Positions 27,833 through 35,826 of a stretch of DNA of 64,000 nucleotides are shown here, piece after piece (position 1 is the stretch's first letter; every line of letters starts with the position of its first letter). The translations under genes and the position numbers were made by a program. The notes beneath the pieces are model-generated. The model saw only the letters and a list, made by a program, of their open reading frames with translations, was not told where the DNA came from and did not search any database. The DNA is taken from positions 62,001-126,000 of the forward strand of contig JAJZUT010000007.1 in assembly GCA_021847105.1 (NCBI GenBank). Reading direction: 5' to 3'. The DNA is from Pseudomonadota bacterium (lineage in GTDB: Bacteria > Pseudomonadota > Gammaproteobacteria > Steroidobacterales > Steroidobacteraceae).

Positions 27833-29548
27833 TCAGCTCATGCGGAATTTGCGCTCGGCGCGCGCATAAAGCGGTCGCCAGAAGGCGCGGTTGATGATCA
27901 CCACGAACAGGCTCATCACCACGATGCCAAGCACCGTGCGGGCGAAGTCGCCCGCGCGGGTGGCATTGGCGATGTACGCCCCGAGCCCCTCGGCCGCGAG
28001 GTGCTTGTTGCCCCAATCGGCCACCTCCGAGACGATGCTGGCATTCCACGAGCCGCCCGCGGCGGTGATCGCGCCCGTGATGTAGAACGGGAAGACCGCC
28101 GGCAGCGCGATCCGCCGCCACCACAGCCAGCCGCCCACGCGCAGGTTCTCGCCCACCTGCTTCAGCTCGTTCGGCAGCGAAGAGGCGCCCGCGATCACAT
28201 TGAACAGTATGTACCACTGCGTGCCGAGGATCATCAGCGGGGAGAGCCAGATGTTCGGGTCGAGCCGGAAATAGACGATGCCCGAGACGGCCACCGGAAA
28301 CAGCAGGTTGACCGGAAAGGCGGCCAGAAACTGCGCCACCGGTTGCACCGCGGCGGCCAGACGCGGCCGGATGCCGACGTACACCCCGATCGGCACCCAG
28401 ATGACGCTCGCCAGCGCGATCAACACCACCACGCGCAGCAGCGTGAGCAGTCCCAGCCCCGCCACGTGCAGCACCGTGCGCGGCGGTGCGTGCGCGAGGA
28501 TGTACCGAGCGGTGAACCAGGCCAGCAGCGCCACGGCGAGGATGAGCGCGCCGTACCACAACACATCGTGCAGCCTGCTCCTCCGCTGGGTACGCACGCG
28601 GTTAGGCGCCGTGCCGCGATTGAACCCGAAGCGCACCACGCCGGAGAAGGCGCCTGCCGCCAGACCGAGCAGGCGTGAGCGGCGCATCATGGTGAGCGCC
28701 CAGGAGCGGTTCGGGGTGAGGCCCACCTCCTGCTCGAGGCGGAACCAGTCGGCACTTGCGATCAGCGGCCGGAAGATCACCTGATCGTAGATCAGGATCA
28801 CCACCGTCATCGCGGCAATCGCCCAGCCGATCGCCCCGAGGTTGCGCTCGGCGATGGCGCGGGCGATGTACGAGCCGATGCCGGGCAGCGTCACGGTGGT
28901 GTGGCCCACGCTGATCGCCTCGGCGGCCACCACGAAGAACCACCCACCCGACATCGACATCATCATGTTCCAGATGAGCGCGGGCATCGCAAACGGCAGC
29001 TCGAGCCGCCAGAAGCGCATCCACGGCCCGAGATGAAAGGCGCGCGCCGCCTCATCGAGCTCGCTCGGAATGCTGCGCAGGGAGTGATAGAAACTGAAGG
29101 CCATGTTCCATGCCTGGCTGGTGAACACCAGGAACACCGCCGCCATTTCCGCCCCGGCCACCCGTCCCGGGGTGAGCGAGAGAAAGAACACGATCGTGAA
29201 GGAGAATCCCAGAATGGGCACCGACTGCAGAATGTCGAGCAACGGCACCAGTACCGCCGCGGCGCGCCGGTTCTTGGCCGCGAGCGTCGCGTAGGTGAAG
29301 GTAAAGAGCAGCGAGGCGCCCATCGCCACCAGCATGCGCAGCGCAGTCTGCGCCGCGTAGCCCGGCAGTGCCCAGGGGCTGAGCGAAATGCGCTCGGCCT
29401 GCAGGTGCGAGAGCGGGCGCGTCAGCCCGTAGGCGCTGTGCGCCAGCAACGCGAGTGCCGCGAATACGAGCACGAACGCCACCACGTCCCAGCGACCGGG
29501 AACGAAGCGGCGCCGCAGAACGGAGATCGGCAGGCGCTCGGTGCTCAT
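27833..29548 (-). CDS. ABC transporter permease with two fused BPD domains
   Basis: The 571-residue protein starts at ATG 29548 (MSTERLPISVLRRRF). It contains two binding-protein-dependent permease domains in tandem: the first has its coupling EAA-like loop around ELDEAARAFHLGPWMRFWRLELP, the second around ELKQVGENLRVGGWLWWRRIALP. Each domain has five to six membrane helices. One polypeptide therefore supplies both halves of the channel for the ATPase downstream. No periplasmic substrate-binding protein lies in this operon, so the binding protein is elsewhere or not needed. Together with the next genes it forms a transporter-sensor operon. Confidence 0.93.
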   Translation of the reverse strand: MSTERLPISVLRRRFVPGRWDVVAFVLVFAALALLAHSAYGLTRPLSHLQAERISLSPWALPGYAAQTALRMLVAMGASLLFTFTYATLAAKNRRAAAVLVPLLDILQSVPILGFSFTIVFFLSLTPGRVAGAEMAAVFLVFTSQAWNMAFSFYHSLRSIPSELDEAARAFHLGPWMRFWRLELPFAMPALIWNMMMSMSGGWFFVVAAEAISVGHTTVTLPGIGSYIARAIAERNLGAIGWAIAAMTVVILIYDQVIFRPLIASADWFRLEQEVGLTPNRSWALTMMRRSRLLGLAAGAFSGVVRFGFNRGTAPNRVRTQRRSRLHDVLWYGALILAVALLAWFTARYILAHAPPRTVLHVAGLGLLTLLRVVVLIALASVIWVPIGVYVGIRPRLAAAVQPVAQFLAAFPVNLLFPVAVSGIVYFRLDPNIWLSPLMILGTQWYILFNVIAGASSLPNELKQVGENLRVGGWLWWRRIALPAVFPFYITGAITAAGGSWNASIVSEVADWGNKHLAAEGLGAYIANATRAGDFARTVLGIVVMSLFVVIINRAFWRPLYARAERKFRMS

Positions 29549-29638
29549 GCGGGGAAGTGTGCCCGAATGCCATGACAATTGGCACCGCCCCACCCAACCT
29601 ACGGTAACATCTGCGGCACTTTCATCTCAGGTGCCTGT

Positions 29639-30253
29639 ATGCAAACAGCCACACTGTTCGTCTGCGCCGCGGCGCTCGCGCTCTCCGCGCTCGCAGCGCC
29701 GACTGCGCACGCCACGGCCGGCTCCTTCGGCCAGGAGATGCGTCACGTCGGCCGTCAAATCGGCTTCGACGCCAAGCACTTCGGTCATCGGGTCGCGGTC
29801 GCCTCCAAGCGCTTCGGCCGGCACGTCGCACACGACACTCGTCCGGCGCGCATGCGCATCAAGCACGTCGCCAAACGCTTCGGTCACCGAGTGGCAGTCG
29901 ACTCCAAGCGCTTCGGTCGGCACGTCGCGCACGACACTCGTCCGGCGCGCATGCGCATCAAGCACGTCGCCAAGCGCTTCGGACGGCACGTGGCACACGA
30001 CACGCGCCCGGCCCGCATGCGCATCAAGTCCGATGCGAAGCACTTCGGCCACCGGGTCGCCGTCACCTCGAAGCGCCTCGGCCGGCACGTCGCGCACGAC
30101 ACCCGCCCGGCCCGCCTGCGCATCAAGCACGACGCCCGGCGCACCGGACAGGCGATCGCGCGCGGGGCAAAGCGGTTCGGCCACGCGGTCTCGAGTGAGG
30201 CCCGAAGCGTCAAGGCGGCGCTGCACAAGCACGGAGCGGGTTCGGGCGAATGA
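29639..30253 (+). CDS. Exported, highly basic protein of fifteen 11-residue repeats
   Basis: The 204-residue protein (ATG 29639; AGG 9 bases upstream) has a signal peptide MQTATLFVCAAALALSALA with cleavage near AHA (residue 25). Residues 35-199 then divide without gaps into fifteen 11-mers of pattern [KR]-x-[FA]-[GR]-x-x-[VI]-x-x-x-[AST], e.g. KHFGHRVAVAS, KRFGRHVAHDT, RPARMRIKHVA. Such hendecads favour a long amphipathic helix (11 residues per 3 turns), as in group 3 LEA proteins, synuclein and apolipoproteins; here the polar face is rich in Arg, Lys and His with few acids. The stop overlaps the halogenase start as ATGA, making it the first gene of the pigment cluster. I know no named family. 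A periplasmic binder of anionic lipid, LPS or the pigment carrier is inferred only. Confidence 0.85.
   Translation: MQTATLFVCAAALALSALAAPTAHATAGSFGQEMRHVGRQIGFDAKHFGHRVAVASKRFGRHVAHDTRPARMRIKHVAKRFGHRVAVDSKRFGRHVAHDTRPARMRIKHVAKRFGRHVAHDTRPARMRIKSDAKHFGHRVAVTSKRLGRHVAHDTRPARLRIKHDARRTGQAIARGAKRFGHAVSSEARSVKAALHKHGAGSGE
29741..30235 (+). repeat. Tandem 33-bp coding repeats (15 units) in the basic repeat gene
   Basis: Fifteen 33-base units encode the 11-residue repeats. Units 3-4, 6-7, 8-9 and 11-12 are near-copies of one 66-base pair (KRFGRHVAHDT-RPARMRIKHVA). A higher-order 99-base period is broken once, where the third copy lacks its first 33-base unit, so copy number probably varies by whole units that keep the frame. 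The last three units are diverged. Confidence 0.85.
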
Positions 30254-31554
30254 GCGCTGCAGCGCCCCAACGCTGCGACGTGCTCATCATCGGCGCTGGC
30301 CCCGGCGGTTCGAGCGCCGCGGCGGCGCTGGCGGAGCAGGGCCACCGCGTGGTGCTGCTCGAGAAGGCGCGCCATCCGCGCTTTCACATCGGTGAGTCGC
30401 TGCTGCCGGCGAACCTGCCGCTGTTCGAGCGGCTCGGGGTGGCTGCCGACATCCGCGCCATGGGCCTGCCGAAACTCGGCGCACAGTTCTATGCCGAGGC
30501 CCCGCCGCGCATCCAGCGCTTCGCGTTCGCCGAAAGCTGGAACAAAGCGTTGCCATTCGCCTATCAGGTGCGCCGCTCCGAGTTCGATCAGATTCTCAGC
30601 GCCCGCGCCGTGACGCTCGGGGCGCAGCTCATCGAGGAGTGCCGGGCGCGCGAGGTGGAATTTCCAAGTCCCGACACCGTGCGCGTGCACGCCGAGCAGC
30701 ACGGTGCGCCGCGCTCGTTCGAGGCGGCCTACCTGATCGATGCCTCGGGCCGTGACACCTTCCTCGCCACGCGCTTGGGCACCAAGGCGCGCAACCGCCG
30801 GCACGACAGCTGCGCGATGTACGCCCACTTCAACGGCGCCTGGCGCGACACGGACCGGGAGCGCTGCGGGGACATCGCGCTGTTCTGGTTCGAGCACGGC
30901 TGGTTCTGGTTCATCCCGCTCGCCGACGGCGCCACCAGTGTCGGCGCGGTGGTCTGGCCGGAGTACATGAAGCAGCGCAGCCAGGATCTGCAGGCGTTCT
31001 TTTTCGACACTCTCGCTCGCTGCCCGCCGCTCGCCTCGCGCCTCGCCGGTGCGAGCCTCGCCACCGAGGTGCAGGCGACAGGCAGCTACAGCTACTGCTG
31101 CACGCGCGCGCGCGGCGCTCGCCACCTCCTGGTCGGCGATGCCTACTCGTTCATCGACCCGGTCTTCTCCTCCGGCGTGTTGTTTGCCATGGTGGGCGGC
31201 CTCGCCGCGGGCGAGGCACTCGATGTGTGCCTGCGCACGCCGCGCCGCGCCGGCGCGGCGCTGCGCCGCTTCGAGCGGACCGTGCAGCGCGGGCCGCGCC
31301 ACTTCGCATGGTTCATCTACCGCATGACGCAACCGGCGATGCAGGAACTGTTCATGGATCCGAAGAACCCGCTGCGCATGCGCGAGGCGCTGCTGTCGTT
31401 GCTCGCCGGTGACATCTTCGCCGCGACGCCGATCTGGCCCTCGCTGCGCGCCTTTCAGCTACTTTACTGGCTCACCGCGCTCAGCATGCCCCGCCGCTCA
31501 TGGGCGGCCTGGACGCGTCGTGCACGCCGCCGAAGCGCGCTGCAGCACTCATGA
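30250..31554 (+). CDS. Flavin-dependent halogenase-like FAD oxidoreductase of the aryl polyene cluster
   Basis: The 434-residue protein has an N-terminal FAD fold (DVLIIGAGPGGSSAAAAL, residues 10-27; HIGESLLPANLP), the halogenase-type motif WFWFIPL (about 220) and the second FAD motif LLVGDAYSFIDPVFSSG. It resembles the carrier-protein-dependent halogenase group and the halogenase-like gene of Xanthomonas pigment clusters, where it is linked to bromination of xanthomonadin. A reductase or monooxygenase role cannot be excluded. It overlaps the repeat gene upstream and the chorismatase downstream by ATGA. A flavin reductase partner is not in the cluster. Confidence 0.88.
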   Translation: MSAAAPQRCDVLIIGAGPGGSSAAAALAEQGHRVVLLEKARHPRFHIGESLLPANLPLFERLGVAADIRAMGLPKLGAQFYAEAPPRIQRFAFAESWNKALPFAYQVRRSEFDQILSARAVTLGAQLIEECRAREVEFPSPDTVRVHAEQHGAPRSFEAAYLIDASGRDTFLATRLGTKARNRRHDSCAMYAHFNGAWRDTDRERCGDIALFWFEHGWFWFIPLADGATSVGAVVWPEYMKQRSQDLQAFFFDTLARCPPLASRLAGASLATEVQATGSYSYCCTRARGARHLLVGDAYSFIDPVFSSGVLFAMVGGLAAGEALDVCLRTPRRAGAALRRFERTVQRGPRHFAWFIYRMTQPAMQELFMDPKNPLRMREALLSLLAGDIFAATPIWPSLRAFQLLYWLTALSMPRRSWAAWTRRARRRSALQHS

Positions 31555-32543
31555 GCGGCGCGGCGCGACTGCGGCTCGAGTACCTCGAGGCGATGCCCGA
31601 TCAGTGGGCCGACACGCTCGGCGCAGCGCGATACGAGGCGGCACCGGGCGCTGCGACGGCCTTACCCACAGCCCTGCCGCAAGTGGCCGTGCACATGCCC
31701 GTGCTCGCGGCCTGCGGACCGCTGCTTGAGCGCTGGCGCACCGGCGAGCCGGTCCGCTACGGGCGGTGCGGCGCGGTGCAGCTCGCGTACGCCGGGGAGC
31801 TGCTGTTCGGCGCGCTCGAAGTCGAGGAGGCGCCTGCAGCGCCGAACACAGAGGGTCTTGAGCGGGCCACCGAATGGGCCTACCGACAGATCCACGAGGC
31901 GCTCGAGGCGAGCGGCCGACGGCACCTGGTACGGGTCTGGAACTACCTGCCGCGCATCAACGTCGAGACCGCGGGTCTGGAGCGCTACCGGCAATTCAAC
32001 AGCGCGCGCCAGCGGGCGTTTCTCGCCTGCGGCTGGCAGATCCGCGGCAATGTACCAGCCGCGAGCGCCCTCGGCTCGAGCGCCGGCGCGCTCGTGATCT
32101 ACTTTCTCGCCGCGCAGCAACCACCGCGGTTCATCGAGAACCCACGCCAGGTGAGCGCCTATCACTACCCGCCGGAGTACGGCGCGCGTGCGCCGAGTTT
32201 CTCGCGCGCCACGCTGCTCGAGCGCCCCGAGGGGCGCGCGCTGTTCATCTCAGGCACCTCGAGCATCGTCGGCCACCGCACGCTGCACGCCGGCGATCCG
32301 GCCGCCCAGACACGCGAGACGCTGACCAACATCGCCGCGCTGCTCGAGCAGGCCGCCGGCTTCAGCCTCGAGGCGCTCGCCTACAAGATCTACGTACGCC
32401 GCCCGGCAGATCTGCCGGTGATCCGCCGCGAGCTCGATGCGGCGCTCGGGCCGCGCCCGCGGCGCGTGTACCTGCAGGCCGACGTCTGCCGCCTCGATCT
32501 CGATGTGGAGATCGAGGCGGCCGGCGGCTGCGACGGCTCCTGA
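31551..32543 (+). CDS. xanB2: Chorismatase making the hydroxybenzoate starter unit (XanB2/FkbO/Hyg5 family)
   Basis: This enzyme splits chorismate into pyruvate plus 3- or 4-hydroxybenzoate, or a dihydroxycyclohexadienoate in the FkbO branch. The 330-residue protein shows the family motifs RVWNYLPRIN, YRQFNSARQRAF, NVPAASALGSSAG, SAYHYPPEYGARAPSFSRA and LFISGTSSIVGH. XanB2 of Xanthomonas supplies hydroxybenzoate for xanthomonadin and for coenzyme Q, and the neighbours here fit that role. The start ATG 31551 overlaps the halogenase stop (ATGA). No phenylalanine or tyrosine ammonia-lyase is present, which supports chorismate rather than cinnamate or coumarate as the precursor. Exact product specificity is not decided by sequence reading alone. 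Confidence 0.93.
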   Translation: MSGAARLRLEYLEAMPDQWADTLGAARYEAAPGAATALPTALPQVAVHMPVLAACGPLLERWRTGEPVRYGRCGAVQLAYAGELLFGALEVEEAPAAPNTEGLERATEWAYRQIHEALEASGRRHLVRVWNYLPRINVETAGLERYRQFNSARQRAFLACGWQIRGNVPAASALGSSAGALVIYFLAAQQPPRFIENPRQVSAYHYPPEYGARAPSFSRATLLERPEGRALFISGTSSIVGHRTLHAGDPAAQTRETLTNIAALLEQAAGFSLEALAYKIYVRRPADLPVIRRELDAALGPRPRRVYLQADVCRLDLDVEIEAAGGCDGS

Positions 32544-32564
32544 GCGCGGACGGGACGGCATCGC

Positions 32565-33338
32565 GTGCTGAGGCGGTTGCGTGAGTACGGCATCACCTAC
32601 GGCCTGCTCGCCACGCTCGCGGTGATGATTCTGCTCTGGACGCTGCTCGCGCTGGTGCTGCTCCCCCCCCTGCCGCGGCGCCGGCGGCGCGCCGCGGCCC
32701 GCTACACGATGATGGCGGGCTTTCGGCTGTTCACTCATTTCCTGACGCTGAGCGGCGCCTACCGGCTCGATCTGACGGCGCTCGACGCTCTGCGCGGTGC
32801 GGGCGGTCTGATCCTCGCCCCCAATCATCCGAGCGCCTTCGATGCAATCCTGCTGCTCACCCGTCACCCGGACCTCGCCTGCATCCTCAAGCCCGCTCTG
32901 CTGCATCATCCGCTGCTCGGTGTCGGGGCACGCCTCGCCGGGTACATTCGCAGCGAGCCGCCCCGACGGATGGTCAAGTCGGCAGTCGCTGAGCTCGAGC
33001 GGGGTGCGGCGGTGCTGCTGTTTCCGGAAGGGACGCGCACGCGCCACGCCCCCGTCAATGTCCTCACCGCCAGTGTGGCCGTGATCGCCAAGCACGCACG
33101 CGCCCCCATCCAGGTGGCGTTCATCGAGACGGACTCCCCCTACCTCGCCAAGGGCTGGCCGCCGCTGAAAGCGCCGCATCTGCCGGTCGCCTATCGCGTG
33201 CGGCTCGGTCCGCGCCTCGATGCGCCGACCGACGTGACGCAGTGCATGCGCACCCTCGAGGCCGCCTATGCCGCCGCACTCGCGCACGCGCCGCAGAGCG
33301 CCTGGCTCGAGACGCCCGCCCCGGAGCGTGCGCGGTGA
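32565..33338 (+). CDS. PlsC-type 1-acyl-glycerol-phosphate-like acyltransferase
   Basis: Membrane acyltransferase of 257 residues starting at GTG 32565. An N-terminal membrane helix (LLATLAVMILLWTLLALVLL) is followed by the catalytic H-x4-D as NHPSAFD, then the FPEGTR motif (LLFPEGTRTR) typical of PlsC. In aryl polyene clusters such enzymes are thought to transfer the polyene acyl chain to a lipid or glycerol-phosphate head group. It lies 21 bases after the chorismatase, and its stop overlaps the next start as GTGA. Confidence 0.9.
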   Translation: MLRRLREYGITYGLLATLAVMILLWTLLALVLLPPLPRRRRRAAARYTMMAGFRLFTHFLTLSGAYRLDLTALDALRGAGGLILAPNHPSAFDAILLLTRHPDLACILKPALLHHPLLGVGARLAGYIRSEPPRRMVKSAVAELERGAAVLLFPEGTRTRHAPVNVLTASVAVIAKHARAPIQVAFIETDSPYLAKGWPPLKAPHLPVAYRVRLGPRLDAPTDVTQCMRTLEAAYAAALAHAPQSAWLETPAPERAR

Positions 33339-34093
33339 GCGCCTCGCGCACGCACCTGGTGCTGATCCCGAGCTACAACCCGGGCGAGAAAGTCTTCGAG
33401 ACCGTGCGTGCCGCGCGCGCGCAGTGGGCGCCAGTGTGGGTGGTCGTCGACGGCAGCACCGATGGCACGGGCGGGAGGCTGGCCGCGCTCGCCGCCGAGG
33501 ACCCGGATCTTGAGGTGTTCATCCTGCCGCACAACCGCGGCAAGGGCGCGGCGCTGCTCACCGGGTTCACCGCAGCACTGGCGCGCGGCTTCACCCATGC
33601 GCTCACCGTGGACTCCGACGGGCAGCATCCCTGCGAGTGCATTCCGGCATTCATGCAGGCCTCGCAAGCACACCCCGAGGCGATGGTACTCGGCGTACCG
33701 CGCTTCGATGCCAGCGCGCCGCGCATCCGGGTGCTCGGCCGGCGCATCTCGAACGGCTGGGCGCAGCTCGAGACCCTGGGGGCCGGAATCGCCGACTCGC
33801 TGTTTGGCATGCGGGTCTATCCGCTCGCCCCCTTGGTGGGCGAGATGCGCCGCCGGCGCGGCATGCGCCGCTTCGACTTCGATGTCGAGGCGGCCGTGCG
33901 CCTGAGCTGGCTCGGGGTGCCGGCGCTCAATCTGCCCGCCCCGGTGCGCTACTTCAGCGCCGCCGAGGGCGGGGTGTCGCACTTTCGCTACGGTCGCGAC
34001 AATGTGCTGCTCACGGCCATGCATGTGCGGCTGTTCTTCGGCTTTCTGGCGCGTTTGCCGCGGCTGCTCGCTCGCCGGCGCGCCGGCCGTTGA
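33335..34093 (+). CDS. Family 2 glycosyltransferase
   Basis: A 252-residue GT-A fold glycosyltransferase: LVLIPSYNPGEKV, VVDGSTDGTG, NRGKGAALLTGF and the metal-binding DSDGQH (DxD-like). The GT2 DPM1/DPG-synthase-like arrangement suggests a lipid-linked or membrane-side acceptor, consistent with attachment of a sugar to the aryl polyene lipid. It starts at GTG 33335, overlapping the acyltransferase stop. A C-terminal basic hydrophobic helix (LFFGFLARLPRLLARRR) may bind the membrane. It is the last gene before a small gap that holds a promoter-like sequence. Confidence 0.9.
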   Translation: MSASRTHLVLIPSYNPGEKVFETVRAARAQWAPVWVVVDGSTDGTGGRLAALAAEDPDLEVFILPHNRGKGAALLTGFTAALARGFTHALTVDSDGQHPCECIPAFMQASQAHPEAMVLGVPRFDASAPRIRVLGRRISNGWAQLETLGAGIADSLFGMRVYPLAPLVGEMRRRRGMRRFDFDVEAAVRLSWLGVPALNLPAPVRYFSAAEGGVSHFRYGRDNVLLTAMHVRLFFGFLARLPRLLARRRAGR

Positions 34094-34123
34094 GCCGCAG
34101 GTCGCAGCCGCACGCGCCATGCC

Positions 34124-34150
34124 TTGCAGCCAGCGGCCGCACCGTATAAT
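34124..34150 (+). promoter_or_regulatory. Possible promoter before the acyl carrier protein gene
   Basis: A consensus -10 box TATAAT (34145-34150) with TTGCAG (34124-34129) as a -35 element at a short 15-base spacing. It lies in the only real gap of the cluster, 36 bases before the carrier protein start, so the second half of the cluster may have its own transcript. Confidence 0.5.
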
Positions 34151-34185
34151 TTGCCGGCGCAGGAACCACAGCAGAACCGCACTCG

Positions 34186-34491
34186 ATGTCGATGTCCGAA
34201 CTCGCTCCGACCTTGCCCCCGACGCTCGAGACCGGCGCCACCCTGGAAGGGGAGCTCGCCGAGCTGATCGTCGCGGCACTCAACCTGGAGATGCCGGCCC
34301 GCCAGATCGATCCCGAGGCACGTCTCTATGGCGAGGGACTCGGCCTCGATTCGATCGATATTCTCGAGATCGCGCTCGTGGTCTCGAAACACTACGGGGT
34401 GCAGCTGCGGGCCGATGATGCGGCGAACACGCAGATCTTCCGCTCGCTGCGCCAGCTGGCCGCCTATGTGGCGGCGCACCGGACGAAGTAG
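34186..34491 (+). CDS. Acyl carrier protein of the aryl polyene synthase
   Basis: A 101-residue carrier protein with the phosphopantetheine site GLGLDSIDILEIAL (Ser56) and a four-helix pattern. It would carry the hydroxybenzoyl starter and the growing polyene. Only one carrier protein gene is visible, whereas many aryl polyene clusters have two. The TAG stop (34489-34491) is in the same reading frame as the ligase that follows, so readthrough would fuse the two proteins. Confidence 0.92.
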   Translation: MSMSELAPTLPPTLETGATLEGELAELIVAALNLEMPARQIDPEARLYGEGLGLDSIDILEIALVVSKHYGVQLRADDAANTQIFRSLRQLAAYVAAHRTK

Positions 34492-34536
34492 CCTCTGGCT
34501 GCCGTCCCGCTGCTCACGCACACCGCCGCCGAGGCG

Positions 34537-35826
34537 GTGCTCGCCTACCGCGGCGCAGAGCCCGTTCACGCCGCGCACTTCCTCGCCGAGGCGCACGCGC
34601 TGGCCGCGGCGCTGCCGCCCGGCCGACACATCATCAACGTCTGCACCGACCGCTACCGCTTCGCCGTGGGTGTGGCCGCCGCGCTGCTCGCCGGCAAGGT
34701 GAGCCTGCTGCCCCCGAGTCACACCCCGGAGGTCGTGCGGCACCTGCAGGCGTTCGCCCCGGATGTGTTCTGCCTCACCGACTCCGCCGATTGCCCGATC
34801 GACCTGCCGCAGGTGCAGTTCGGATCCCTCGCGGTCGGGGCGTCCGCGTGGGCCGTACCGAGCCTCGCCGCCGAGACGCTCGTCGCCCACGTGTTCACCT
34901 CCGGTTCGACCGGCGTGCCGGTACCGCACCCCAAGACCTGGGGCCGGCTCGCACAGTGCGTGCGCGACGGCGCCCGCCAGCTCGGCCTCCCGGCGGGCAC
35001 GGCGCTGCTCGCCACGGTGCCGCCGCAGCACATGTATGGGTTTGAATCGAGCGTCCTGCTGCCGCTGCTCGCCGGCGCGGCACTGGTCGCCGAGCGGCCG
35101 TTCTATCCGGCCGACGTCGCGCTCGCGCTTTCCGCGCTGCCGCGCCCGCGCGCCCTGGTGAGCACGCCGATTCACCTGCGCGCGCTGCTTGCCCTGCCTC
35201 AGGTGCTGCCGGCCGCCGACCTGCTCCTCTGCGCCACCGCGCCGCTCGATGCCGAACTCGCACGCGAGGCCGAATCGCGCTTCGGCGCGCCACTGATGGA
35301 GATCTACGGCTCGACCGAGACCGGCCAACTCGCCACCCGGCGCACCGCGTCCGAGCGGCCCTGGCGGCTCTTGCCCGGGGTCAGCCTGAGCCTCGAGTCC
35401 GGACGTGCCTGGGCACGGGGCGGACACCTCGAGCAGCCCACCCCGCTCTGCGATGAGCTCGAGATGCTCCCCGACGGGCGGTTTCATCTGCAGGGGCGGC
35501 TCGCCGATGTGGTCAACATCGCCGGCAAGCGCAGCTCCCTCGCGTACCTCACGCACCAGCTGCTGGCCATCGAGGGCGTCCGCGATGGGGCGTTCTTCCT
35601 GCCCGAGCACACTGCGCCCGGGCAGACGGGCGTGACCCGCCTCGCCGCGGCGGTGGTCGCCCCGGGCCTCGCCGCCAGCGCACTCCTCGCGGCGCTGCGC
35701 GAGCGGATCGATCCGGTGTTCCTGCCCCGCCCGCTGCTGCTGCTCGAGCACTTGCCGCGCAACAGTACCGGCAAGCTGCCGCAGGAGGCGTTGCGCGCCC
35801 TGACCGCGCCGCGCCCCGGCCCATGA
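34537..35826 (+). CDS. AMP-dependent aryl acyl ligase of the aryl polyene cluster (XanA2-like)
   Basis: Adenylate-forming enzyme expected to activate hydroxybenzoate with ATP and load it on the carrier protein. The first usable start is GTG 34537 (429 residues). The phosphate loop reads HVFTSGSTGVPVPHPKTW; later motifs are MEIYGSTETGQLATR, DGRFHLQGRLADVVNIAGKR and the C-terminal catalytic Lys in PRNSTGKLPQEAL. The protein is shorter than stand-alone acyl-CoA ligases, as usual for this family. The coding pattern appears to begin upstream (PLLTHTAAEA) in a stretch with no ATG, GTG or TTG back to the carrier-protein stop, so the true start may be a CTG or translation may depend on the upstream gene. 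It overlaps the next gene by ATGA. Confidence 0.85.
   Translation: MLAYRGAEPVHAAHFLAEAHALAAALPPGRHIINVCTDRYRFAVGVAAALLAGKVSLLPPSHTPEVVRHLQAFAPDVFCLTDSADCPIDLPQVQFGSLAVGASAWAVPSLAAETLVAHVFTSGSTGVPVPHPKTWGRLAQCVRDGARQLGLPAGTALLATVPPQHMYGFESSVLLPLLAGAALVAERPFYPADVALALSALPRPRALVSTPIHLRALLALPQVLPAADLLLCATAPLDAELAREAESRFGAPLMEIYGSTETGQLATRRTASERPWRLLPGVSLSLESGRAWARGGHLEQPTPLCDELEMLPDGRFHLQGRLADVVNIAGKRSSLAYLTHQLLAIEGVRDGAFFLPEHTAPGQTGVTRLAAAVVAPGLAASALLAALRERIDPVFLPRPLLLLEHLPRNSTGKLPQEALRALTAPRPGP

Noticed and set aside
29741..30235. Regular 33-base repeats that could suggest a CRISPR array
   Set aside because: There are no unique spacers. The repeats are contiguous, in frame, and encode a coherent 11-residue protein pattern after a signal peptide.
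29884..31332. Long minus-strand open frame across the repeat gene and halogenase
   Set aside because: It is a shadow of two plus-strand genes whose motifs are clear. It has no recognisable protein features.
33988..35751. Long minus-strand open frame over the glycosyltransferase end, carrier protein and ligase
   Set aside because: It covers a well supported plus-strand operon and has the composition expected of an antisense frame in high-GC DNA.
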